From Streptomyces sp. SJL17-4 (lineage in GTDB: Bacteria; Actinomycetota; Actinomycetes; Streptomycetales; Streptomycetaceae), in contig NZ_CP104578.1 in the NCBI RefSeq assembly GCF_036826855.1, positions 7,684,501-7,748,500 of the forward strand: 64,000 bases of DNA, given 5' to 3'. Every line of letters begins with the position of its first letter. Position 1 is the first letter of the stretch. The notes beneath the pieces were generated by a model. The model did no database searches and was not told the origin of the DNA. It was given only the letters and a program-made list of their open reading frames with translations. The translations under genes were made by a program, and so were the position numbers. Below, piece by piece: positions 20,420-27,854 of this stretch.

Positions 20420-21608
20420 GGTTCTCCTTCGGGGTTGCGGATGCCTGAGCCACCCGCTCGACGATGTCGGCCGCGCGGGCCGCGCCGTCCACCGCGGCCA
20501 GCCTGTCGCCGAGCGCGCGGGCTCGGGTCCGCAGTCCTTCGTCGCGCGACACCGACTCCAGCAGCGCCGACAGGTCCACGGACGGGGTCTTCGGGTCGCG
20601 CACGGCCACGCCGGCCCGTACGCAGGCGCCGGTGAGCAGCGGCTGTTCGGACCCGTTGGGCGAGAGCGCCAGGGGGCGGCCGCGCAGGAGAGCCGACAGG
20701 ACCGGGGCCGAAGTGCCGTTGGACAGCACCAGGTCGGCCGCGTCGACGAGCGGTCCCATCCAGGGCTTCCGTACGAGCAGGATGTCGGCCTCGGGGGCGG
20801 GCGCGGGCTCGGTGGACCGGCCCTGCTCGACCACCGCCTGGAACGGTCCGCCGGTGAAAGCGTCGTTGAGTCGAGGCCACAGGGTCCGGCCGCCGAAGAA
20901 GCGGCCGAGATGGACGTAGACGACGGGCTTCCCCGCACCAGTCCGCGTCCCCGTCCGCTCCAGGTGATCCTCGATGGCCTCCAACTCGCCGTTTCCGGGG
21001 GCTGGTTCCCAGGCCAGTGGTCCCACGTGACGGACCCGTTCGGGGAGTTCCGCGCCCGGGTGCTCCAGTACCGGATCCCCGCGGAGCAGCAGCGCGTCAC
21101 CGAGGAGCGGATCGTCCTCCCAGCGGGAGGCGCGCCCGGCCAGACCGACCTCCTCCCGTACGGCGGCATGGAGCGCCCGGCTGTCGTGGGTCCGGCTCTC
21201 CCGGGTCCTGCCCAGGTGCGGCTCCCCGTCGCCGCCGCTCCGGTAGTCCCACAGATGAACCGAGAGCCCGACCACGACCACCGGAATGTCCAGGGCCTCG
21301 GCGGCGAGCAGGGCGCCGTTGCACAGCACCGAGGTGACCAGGAGATCGGCCTGTGTCGCCCGCGCCGCGCGCAGGATCGCCCGGTACTGCGCGGCACCGG
21401 TCTTCCCCCACCACGTGGCGGAGAACGCCCGGTGGCCGCCGAGATCCTCGGCCACCGCGCAGGGCAGCCCGGCCTCGGCCACGACGGGCCCGGCGGAGGA
21501 CCTGGCGAGGACGCTGACGTGATGGCCGCGGCGGTGCAGCTCGCGGCCCGCCGCGATCGCCGGGTAGAGGTAGCCGCCGTCGCTGAGCGGGCAGAGCAGG
21601 ATCTTCAC
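20391..21608 (-). CDS. GT1-type (EryCIII-like) glycosyltransferase
   Basis: A 405-residue glycosyltransferase of the UDP-glycosyltransferase/MGT superfamily with GT-B fold. It opens with KILLCPLSDGGYLYPAIAAGRELHRRGH, the usual acceptor-domain start. The C-terminal half has VVYVHLGRFFGGRTLWP and a donor-site region DAADLVLSNGTSAPVLSALLRGRPLALSP, in which the usual GGxGT is replaced by SNGTS. In this operon it probably attaches a sugar to the 39-residue peptide or to its modified product. No sugar-biosynthesis genes are nearby, so a common nucleotide sugar would be used. It is the first enzyme gene after the hairpin at 21666-21716. Confidence 0.88.
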   Translation of the reverse strand: MKILLCPLSDGGYLYPAIAAGRELHRRGHHVSVLARSSAGPVVAEAGLPCAVAEDLGGHRAFSATWWGKTGAAQYRAILRAARATQADLLVTSVLCNGALLAAEALDIPVVVVGLSVHLWDYRSGGDGEPHLGRTRESRTHDSRALHAAVREEVGLAGRASRWEDDPLLGDALLLRGDPVLEHPGAELPERVRHVGPLAWEPAPGNGELEAIEDHLERTGTRTGAGKPVVYVHLGRFFGGRTLWPRLNDAFTGGPFQAVVEQGRSTEPAPAPEADILLVRKPWMGPLVDAADLVLSNGTSAPVLSALLRGRPLALSPNGSEQPLLTGACVRAGVAVRDPKTPSVDLSALLESVSRDEGLRTRARALGDRLAAVDGAARAADIVERVAQASATPKENHEYAISRPR

Positions 21609-21665
21609 GACGTGCGCGCTCCCTCGGAGTCGGGCGGGACCGACGGTGGTCGGCGGGCGAGTGGC

Positions 21666-21716
21666 CGCGGGCCCCCCGGTTCTCGGCGCGATCTGCCGGG
21701 AACCGGGTGGCCCGCG
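21666..21716 (-). terminator. Large hairpin between peptide gene and operon
   Basis: Arms CGCGGGCC-C-CCCGGTTC (21666-21682) and GAACCGGG-T-GGCCCGCG (21700-21716) form a 16-bp stem with one mismatch around a 17-nt loop. It sits 26 bp after the peptide stop and 57 bp before the glycosyltransferase start. It is likely a partial terminator giving more precursor mRNA than enzyme mRNA. Confidence 0.7.
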
Positions 21717-21742
21717 AAGTACTCAGGACGAGACGAGTCGCG

Positions 21743-21862
21743 TCAGGAGATGTCGCTGGAGTTGTTGATGATGCAGCCGGCCTCGTCCTCCTCGGCCTCC
21801 CCGTGCGCCACGACCTCGATGTCCTCGTCCTCGACCGGCTTCGGGTTCGTGTTCTCGGGCAT
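21743..21862 (-). CDS. 39-residue RiPP precursor-like peptide with single Cys
   Basis: A short gene leading the leftward operon. The leader-like part is strongly acidic (PVEDEDIEVVAHGEAEEDEAG), and the C-terminus is GCIINNSSDIS with the only Cys at residue 30. There are no aromatic residues. The ribosome site GAGGAGGACGAAC lies just before the ATG. A separate hairpin after the stop and the following glycosyltransferase and radical SAM genes fit a precursor peptide. Candidate modification sites are Cys30 (thioether or S-glycoside) and Ser/Asn in INNSSDIS. It matches no precursor class I know. It is a candidate by position and composition only. Confidence 0.75.
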   Translation of the reverse strand: MPENTNPKPVEDEDIEVVAHGEAEEDEAGCIINNSSDIS

Positions 21863-22185
21863 GTTCGTCCTCCTCGTTTGGCGGCGTCGCTGCGCCGGCT
21901 GGGAAAAACGTACGAACGGCGGGTATGGGAACGCCTGGTCGTCGGTTCGACGCCGGTATACGCCGACGACGCGGAAGCGGTACGACCCCGGGACGTGGCC
22001 CGCTGCCCCTGCCGGGCCGCCGCGCCCGGTCGTCCGTAGCGTGCCCGCAACCCTCCGGACCTGGGACTTAACCGATCACCAGGCGTTCGTGAACCGGAAG
22101 CCTGCCGCCCGGGGTGACGATCCGGACATGGTCCGCGCGCGGTACGAGTGCGGCCGCGTGCGAACTCATGGAGGAGGAGTCGGAC
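21863..22185. promoter_or_regulatory. Divergent promoter region of the two radical SAM operons
   Basis: 323 bp without a gene I can support. It must hold the promoters of the leftward peptide operon and the rightward radical SAM operon. I see no confident -10/-35 pair. One AGGTCCGG octamer on the minus strand (22055-22062) matches the core of the SARP-gene direct repeats, but as a single copy. Confidence 0.6.
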
Positions 22186-23361
22186 ATGGACCTGGCGGAG
22201 CTCATCGGCCTGCGGCCGGTGCCCTGCGGCGGCCTCCTGGTGGCGCTCACCCGCCGCTGCCCCCTGAGCTGCGCCCACTGCTCGACGAACTCCTCCATGG
22301 AGGTCTCGGGCGAGCCCGACCAGCGACAACTCCTGGATTTCATCGGCTCGTTCGGTGCCGAAGACCGTCCCGAAGCGGTCATGCTGACCGGCGGTGAACC
22401 GCTGCTGCTGCCCGAGCTGGCCGCCCGTGTGACGGGTCTCGCGCAGGCCAAGGGGGCGCGGGTCGCACTGCTCAGCGGGATGTTCTTCGCCCGTGGGGGA
22501 CGCGTCCCCGACCGGATCATGCGGACGATCAGCGCCCTCGACCATTTCTCGGCGAGTCTGGACGTCCACCACGAGCGCGAGGTCCCCCGCGCGGACGTCC
22601 TGCGGGCCCTCCGTGCCGTACTCGACGCCGGGGTCACCGCCAGCATCCACCTCACCGGCACCGGCACTGGTACCGGCACTGGTACCGGCATCGGAGCGGA
22701 CATCGACGACCCGTACCTGGTGGATGTCGTCGCGGACGTGCGCCGTGTCTTCGGCTCCCGGATGCCCATGCTGGTCAACGAGGTGCGGCCGCTCGGCCGC
22801 GCCGCCGGCATCGTCCGGCCGACACCGCCGGGACCGGACGACAGCCTGGCGGCACCCTGCGCCCTCGCGGCCTGGCCGGTGATCGCCTTCGACGGGACGG
22901 TGGCGGCCTGCTGCAACCAGTGGACGGTCGACCGGCGGCCCGTCCCGCCACATCTGCGGCTCGGACACATCGCCGAGGACGACTGGCCCACCGTCCGTGA
23001 ACGCTCGCTCGGCTCCCCGGTGCTGCGGATGCTGCGCGCGGTCGGCCCGCGGCGGCTGCACGCCCGTTACGAGACCACGCCCGCGCCGGCCGGCTACTGC
23101 CGCAGCTGTCACGCGCTCGCCGACCGGCCGAGCGTCCTGGAAGGCGCGGCCCGGGACGCCGGCGGCCGGGTCGGCGAACTCCTCGACCGGCTCACCACGG
23201 AGCAGCAGCGCGCGGCGGGACCCGCCGCGCTGGTGCGGCGCATGGGCTGTGCGCGCTATGCGCACCTGGTCGAGCCGCCGCCCGGAGAGGAACTCGTGCC
23301 CACGAACGCGCCCCGACTCACCCAAGCGTCGCCCACCGCAGAGGAGAGGAGCAGCCGATGA
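22186..23361 (+). CDS. Second radical SAM enzyme with C-terminal Cys-rich region
   Basis: A 391-residue radical SAM protein with CPLSCAHC (C25, C29, C32) and TGGEPLLLPEL. The C-terminal Cys residues in PCALAAW, AACCNQW and GYCRSCHAL are consistent with an auxiliary cluster domain. I prefer ATG 22186 because GGAGGAGGAG lies just before it; an ATG at 22168 is possible. It is the first gene of the rightward operon and overlaps the next gene by ATGA. A 12-bp repeat adds a Gly-Thr tract near residues 157-169. Substrate candidates are the 72-residue peptide in its own operon or the 39-residue peptide transcribed divergently. Confidence 0.9.
   Translation: MDLAELIGLRPVPCGGLLVALTRRCPLSCAHCSTNSSMEVSGEPDQRQLLDFIGSFGAEDRPEAVMLTGGEPLLLPELAARVTGLAQAKGARVALLSGMFFARGGRVPDRIMRTISALDHFSASLDVHHEREVPRADVLRALRAVLDAGVTASIHLTGTGTGTGTGTGIGADIDDPYLVDVVADVRRVFGSRMPMLVNEVRPLGRAAGIVRPTPPGPDDSLAAPCALAAWPVIAFDGTVAACCNQWTVDRRPVPPHLRLGHIAEDDWPTVRERSLGSPVLRMLRAVGPRRLHARYETTPAPAGYCRSCHALADRPSVLEGAARDAGGRVGELLDRLTTEQQRAAGPAALVRRMGCARYAHLVEPPPGEELVPTNAPRLTQASPTAEERSSR
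22652..22693 (+). repeat. ACCGGCACTGGT repeat inside second radical SAM gene
   Basis: About three units of a 12-bp Gly-Thr-coding repeat lie within the radical SAM domain coding region. Confidence 0.8.
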
Positions 23362-24164
23362 ACGCCACCGCCACCACCGTCGATACCGCTGCCACGGCCA
23401 CAGCCACAGCCACAGCCACAGCCGCAGCCACAGCCACAGCTCCGAGCACCGCCACGGCCACATCTGCAACCACAGCCGCAGCGCCGAGCACCGCCACGGC
23501 CACGGCATCCGCATCCCTCGCGCTCCGGACCAAACTCAGGCCCACCGCCCCCGTCCTGAGGGCCGCCACCGCAGCCCTCTGGCGACCGGACGCCCTGCGG
23601 GAGCGGTACGTGCGCTATCTGGCCGCCATGCAGCCGCTCGTACGGGCCTCGGTGCCGCTGCTCGTACGGGCGGCCGAGCGGTGCGCCGCCGAGCCCGACG
23701 ACCCGGCCGCGCGGCGCCTGGCCGCGTACTGCCTCCGTCATGCCGAGGAGGAACGGGACCACGACGCCTGGCTCCTCGACGACCTGGCCGCCGCCGGGGC
23801 CGGTCCGGCGGCCGTGCCGCACCCGATCGTCGTGGAACTCGCCGGGGCGCAGTACTACCGGATCGAGCACGAGCACCCCGTGACGCTGCTCGGCTACATC
23901 GCGGTCCTGGAGGGCAACGCCCCCGGGCCCCGGCTCGCCGACCGCCTCGCCGAGGTCACCGGGCTGCCGAGCGGCGCGTTCCGCACGCTCAGGGAACACG
24001 CGGAGCTCGACGGCGGCCACCTCGACGAGCTGTACCGGGTACTCGACGCACTCGCGCCGACTCCGGCCCAGCGGACCGCGGTCTCCGTCAGCGCGCTGCA
24101 CACGGCCGACCTGCTCACCCGCCTGTTCCTTTCCCTCGCCCAGGACCCCGGAGGAAACCCATGA
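23358..24164 (+). CDS. Haem-oxygenase-like diiron (iron-containing redox) protein
   Basis: A 268-residue protein. After an Ala/Thr repeat-coded N-terminus (residues 1-55) comes an all-helical domain with HAEEERDHD (about 128-136), QYYRIEHEHPV (about 170) and REHAELDGGHLDEL (about 217-230). These spaced Glu/His/Asp ligands fit the haem-oxygenase-like diiron oxidase family (pfam Haem_oxygenas_2). Members oxidise amino acids, fatty acids or peptides. Tight coupling to the radical SAM gene upstream (ATGA overlap) and to the peptide gene downstream (ATGA overlap) suggests it acts on the same substrate. The N-terminal tract looks like a repeat expansion rather than a targeting signal. Confidence 0.83.
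   Translation: MNATATTVDTAATATATATATAAATATAPSTATATSATTAAAPSTATATASASLALRTKLRPTAPVLRAATAALWRPDALRERYVRYLAAMQPLVRASVPLLVRAAERCAAEPDDPAARRLAAYCLRHAEEERDHDAWLLDDLAAAGAGPAAVPHPIVVELAGAQYYRIEHEHPVTLLGYIAVLEGNAPGPRLADRLAEVTGLPSGAFRTLREHAELDGGHLDELYRVLDALAPTPAQRTAVSVSALHTADLLTRLFLSLAQDPGGNP
23390..23512 (+). repeat. GCCACA-type repeat at 5' end of diiron protein gene
   Basis: Imperfect GCCACA/GCCACG hexamers, in two blocks with an internal longer repeat around CCGAGCACCGCCACGGCCAC, encode an Ala-Thr-rich N-terminus. Confidence 0.85.
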
Positions 24165-24379
24165 CCGACAACGCGATCCCGCACGGCACGGAGCCCACGC
24201 TGGAGGCGCTCGCAGCCGCCGGCTTCGACGTGGACGCCCTGAGCGACGAACAGCAGGAGGTGGTACGGGCGTTGACGCCGGAGGAGCTGGCCCTGCTCGT
24301 CGACATCAGAGGACGGCTGGACGCGGCGGCCCCCGAGGTCCAGGCCCACGCGGACGTGGCGGGCGGCGCGCTGTTCTGA
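24161..24379 (+). CDS. 72-residue Cys-free small protein (aroma-sacti-like, possible precursor)
   Basis: A small acidic protein of 72 residues coupled by ATGA to the diiron protein gene, with GGAGG before its ATG. It has a helical stretch, LEALAAAGFDVDALSDEQQEVVRALTPEEL split by natural turns, and ends in ADVAGGALF. From memory, similar small proteins next to radical SAM genes in streptomycetes are annotated as aroma-sacti cluster domain proteins; I cannot verify that here. With no Cys it cannot be a sactipeptide substrate itself. It may be a precursor modified at Phe72 or another residue, or a peptide-binding accessory. Two partners in the same operon, a radical SAM enzyme and an oxidase, make it worth testing as a substrate. 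Confidence 0.78.
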   Translation: MTDNAIPHGTEPTLEALAAAGFDVDALSDEQQEVVRALTPEELALLVDIRGRLDAAAPEVQAHADVAGGALF

Positions 24380-24449
24380 CGCGGGCGCACCGCCGCCTCG
24401 GACGTCCCCTCCCCTCGCCCCGTTCGTCCCCCGTCCACCGGAGGAACCC

Positions 24450-27400
24450 ATGCCCTGCGCCTCGTGCCGGAGCGCACTGCCGCCCGGAGCCCGGTTCTGC
24501 CCGTCCTGCGGCAGCCCGTGTGCTTCCGGGCCGGTCACGGCCCGGCCGACCGGCCGCAAGGTGGTGACGGTCCTCTTCTGCGACCTGGTGGGCTCCACCG
24601 CGCTCTCGGGGGCCCTGGACGCGGAGACCCTGAGGTCGGTCACGCTCCGCTGGTTCGACCTGATGCGGCTGCGGATCGAGGAGCAGGGCGGCACCGTGGA
24701 GAAGTTCATCGGGGACGCGGTGATGGCGGTGTTCGGCGTGCCGACGGTCCGGGAGGACGACGCCCGGAGGGCGGCCTCCGCGGCCCTGGCGATGCGGGAG
24801 GCGCTCACCGGGTTCAACGCGCGCCTGGAGGAGGCCGTGGGGGTACGCCTTGAGATGCGGATCGGCATCAACACCGGTCAGGCGGTGACGGGTTCGGCCA
24901 CGCAGCGGCAGGCCATGGTCTCCGGCGAGGTGGTGAACGTGGCCGCACGCCTGGAACAGAACGCGGCCGCGGGGGAGATCCTGCTCGGTCCCGACACCCT
25001 GGCGGCCGCCGGGCCGGGCATCCGGACGACGGAGACGGGCCCCCTGCTCCTCAAGGGCAAGAGCGAGCGGGTGGCGGCGCACCGCCTGATCGCCGTGGAC
25101 GAGGAGGACGACCCGGAAGCCCTACGCCGCTTCGACATCGGCTTCGTCGGCCGCGGACCCGAACTGGCACTGATGGACGAGGCGTTGACCCGGGTGGCGC
25201 GAGTGGGGAGCGTGGAGCGCCTGGTGGTGGTCGGAGAGGCGGGCCAGGGGAAGACCCGCCTGGTACGAGAGTGGCTCCACCGCACGACAACCACGGGGCG
25301 GCGGACGGACGCATCGGCAGCACGGCTCCCCGCACCGCTCCCCACCCGTGATCCCCGCTACGGCGTCGGCCGCTGTCGGACTCGGGGTGAGCAGCCCAGT
25401 CTCGGGCCGCTCGCCGATGCCGTGGCCGGACTGCTCAAGAGCGTCGGCACCGTCGCGCCCTCGCCGGAACTCGACCTGCTCCACCAGGGCCTGCTTCTCG
25501 ACGGGACCCCCAATCCATCCCCGGCGGACACCTGCGCGGCGCTCGCCAAGGTCCTCGCCGAGGTGTCCGAGACGCAGCCCGTCGTGCTGGTGATCGACGA
25601 CTGCCACGGGGCCGCCCAACCGCTCTTCGACGCCCTTGACCGGCTCCTGCGCGCACTGACCGACGCTGCCGTCCTCATCGTCCTGCTCACCCGCCCCCAA
25701 CTGTTCGACGTACGGCCCGACCTCGCCCCGGACGCCGTCCTGCTCGGCGGCCTCTCCGACGACGAGGCGCAGCTCCTCGCCGCCGAGCTGACGGGGCACA
25801 CGGCCGAGAGCGCGCCGCTCGCGCCCCAGGTCCTGGTGCGGGTCGGCGGGAACCCGCTGCATCTGGAGCAGCTGCTGGTCGCGGGCGGTCCCGTCGACGC
25901 GGACAGCGTCCCGCTGCCCCTCCAGGCCCTGATCGGCGCTCGGATCGACGCGCTCGATCCGCCCGAACAACGGGCCCTCGGCCTCGCGTCCGTCCTCGGC
26001 GGCGATTTCACCGCCGACGAACTCATGGCGCTCGCCGGTCATCCCGCCGAGACGTGGACCGAGTCCGAGCTCCGAACCACCCTGCACCGGCTGGTCCGGC
26101 ACCGTCTCATCAGACCGGACGGCGGAGCGTTCCGCTTCGCCGGCGGGCTGATCCAGGAGGTCGTCCACACCAGCCAGTCCAAGCAGGACCGTGCCGACCG
26201 GCACGAACGCGCGGCACGCCTCGACACCGTCCGGCAGCGCGGCAGCGCCGCCGTCGGGGCCCATCTGGAACAGGCGTACCGCTACCGCGTCGAGCTGGGC
26301 GCCCAGGACGCGCACACGGACGGGCTGCGGCAACGCGCCGCCGACGCCCTCGCGGACGGCGGCCGTCTGGCGCTGGCCCACGCCGACCCCGTCTGGGCCG
26401 CCGACCTGCTGGGCCGGGCCACGGCCCGGTACATGGCGGGCGAGCCGGGCAGTACGGCGACGCGACGACGACTCGGCCAGACGCTGCTCGACCTGGGGCG
26501 CGTGACGGAAGGCCGGGCACTGCTCGAAGAGGTCCTGGCCGAGGTTCCGGCGGACGTCTCCCGTACGGACGCGGTGGAGGCCGCGCACGCCCGTCTGGGT
26601 CTGGCGTCCGCCGGCCGATCGGCAGACAGCCGGACGGAGGAGGGCCGCCCGGACAGCAGCCGTTCGGACAGCAGCCGCCCGGACGACAGCCGGTCGGGCG
26701 GCGTACGGTCGGAGGGCAGCCGGTCGGACGACAGCCGGTCGGACGGCGGACGGTCGGACCGTTCGGACGGCGGGCCGGCCGCGGCAGGGAGCCGTGCGGA
26801 CGAAGCGACGCGCGCCCCGTCCGCGCCGAGCGGCGAGTCGCCGGCCGAGGCCGCCGCCGTCACCCTGCCCGTCTTCGCCGCCGCCGGTGACGAGTTCGGT
26901 CAGGCCCGCGCCTGTCTGCGGCTCGCCCAGCATGCTCAGGAGCAGGGCCGGCACCGGGAGGCCGAGCGACTGCTCGACCGGGCGCTCGGCCACGCGGTAC
27001 GGGCCGACGCCGAGCCGGAGCGGGCCGCGACGCTCGGGGCCATGGGGGTGTCCCTCTGGCGCGGACCCGTGCCCGTCGCGGACGCCGTGACCCGCTGCAC
27101 TGCCCTGCTGGCCGAGCAGGGGCCCGGCCGCCGGGCCGTTCGGCTGACGCTCAACTGCCCGCTGGCCGTGGTCCTCGCCCTCCACGACGACCGCGAAGGC
27201 GCACTCGCCTGCCTCGCGGAGGCCGAACAACTCGCCCAGCGGCTCGGCTACGCCGAGACCGACGCCTTCCTGCCCCTCTTCACCGCGACCGTCGACGCCC
27301 TGTCCGGCCGCCGCGAGGAAGCCCTCCTCAGTCTGGAACGGGCCGCAGCCGCCGCGCGGGCGCTCGGCGCCACCGGCCTCCTGCGCAACGCCCTCCTCGA

Positions 27401-27854
27401 CGCCACCCGCATCCGCCTCGACCTCGGCGACTGGCGTACCGCACACGACACCCTCGCCGAACTCGAACCGCCGGGAGGGCAGCCCGCGGCGGCCCGGCCG
27501 CGCGCCGAGTCGGCCGACCTCGACGGACTGCGCGCCCGGATCGCCGCGGTACGAGGGGAGGCCGCGACCGCCACCCGCCTGGCCGACCGGGCGCTCGCCA
27601 CCGCGGTCCGTACCGACTCGCCCATCGTCCAGGGCCTCGCCGCCCTCGACGCCGCCCGTACGGCCCTCGCGTCGGGACGTACGAAGGACGCGGCCGAGGC
27701 GGCGGCGCGCGCCCGGTGGAGCTTCGCCGCCAAGGGCCACCTCCCCGCCGCCCGCGAGGCCGAGGCCCTCGCCCTGTACTGCCAGGCGCGCCCGCCGTGG
27801 CCGGACGCCGTCGGCCCGGCGGTCGGCGGCTCAGGAAAGGACGCACCGCGATGA
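24450..27854 (+). CDS. Adenylate cyclase/AAA ATPase/TPR regulator with zinc ribbon
   Basis: A 1134-residue signalling protein. The N-terminal CxxC...CxxC zinc ribbon (residues 3-25) is followed by a class III nucleotide cyclase domain. Both metal Asp motifs (LFCDLVGSTALSG and IGDAVMAVFG) and VVNVAARLE are present, so it may be active. An ATPase with P-loop VVGEAGQGKTRL comes next, then a long helical/TPR region. No DNA-binding domain is seen at the C-terminus. A Ser/Asp/Arg-rich tract near residues 725-775 is coded by imperfect 15-bp repeats. The gene overlaps the next one by ATGA. It probably senses nucleotides or a partner to control the operon, but its output is unknown. Confidence 0.88.
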   Translation: MPCASCRSALPPGARFCPSCGSPCASGPVTARPTGRKVVTVLFCDLVGSTALSGALDAETLRSVTLRWFDLMRLRIEEQGGTVEKFIGDAVMAVFGVPTVREDDARRAASAALAMREALTGFNARLEEAVGVRLEMRIGINTGQAVTGSATQRQAMVSGEVVNVAARLEQNAAAGEILLGPDTLAAAGPGIRTTETGPLLLKGKSERVAAHRLIAVDEEDDPEALRRFDIGFVGRGPELALMDEALTRVARVGSVERLVVVGEAGQGKTRLVREWLHRTTTTGRRTDASAARLPAPLPTRDPRYGVGRCRTRGEQPSLGPLADAVAGLLKSVGTVAPSPELDLLHQGLLLDGTPNPSPADTCAALAKVLAEVSETQPVVLVIDDCHGAAQPLFDALDRLLRALTDAAVLIVLLTRPQLFDVRPDLAPDAVLLGGLSDDEAQLLAAELTGHTAESAPLAPQVLVRVGGNPLHLEQLLVAGGPVDADSVPLPLQALIGARIDALDPPEQRALGLASVLGGDFTADELMALAGHPAETWTESELRTTLHRLVRHRLIRPDGGAFRFAGGLIQEVVHTSQSKQDRADRHERAARLDTVRQRGSAAVGAHLEQAYRYRVELGAQDAHTDGLRQRAADALADGGRLALAHADPVWAADLLGRATARYMAGEPGSTATRRRLGQTLLDLGRVTEGRALLEEVLAEVPADVSRTDAVEAAHARLGLASAGRSADSRTEEGRPDSSRSDSSRPDDSRSGGVRSEGSRSDDSRSDGGRSDRSDGGPAAAGSRADEATRAPSAPSGESPAEAAAVTLPVFAAAGDEFGQARACLRLAQHAQEQGRHREAERLLDRALGHAVRADAEPERAATLGAMGVSLWRGPVPVADAVTRCTALLAEQGPGRRAVRLTLNCPLAVVLALHDDREGALACLAEAEQLAQRLGYAETDAFLPLFTATVDALSGRREEALLSLERAAAAARALGATGLLRNALLDATRIRLDLGDWRTAHDTLAELEPPGGQPAAARPRAESADLDGLRARIAAVRGEAATATRLADRALATAVRTDSPIVQGLAALDAARTALASGRTKDAAEAAARARWSFAAKGHLPAAREAEALALYCQARPPWPDAVGPAVGGSGKDAPR
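26616..26775 (+). repeat. Imperfect 15-bp repeat inside cyclase-ATPase gene
   Basis: Tandem units around GGACAGCAGCCGGTC encode repeated Asp-Ser-Arg-Ser/Pro in a linker of the TPR region. Confidence 0.8.

Noticed and set aside
21743-21862. Peptide as a cyclophane (triceptide-like) precursor
   Set aside because: The peptide has no aromatic residue, so the usual Trp/Phe/Tyr crosslinks are not possible.
22168-22185. Earlier ATG for the second radical SAM protein
   Set aside because: It would place GGAGGAGGAG inside the coding sequence; ATG 22186 has that ribosome site at ideal spacing.
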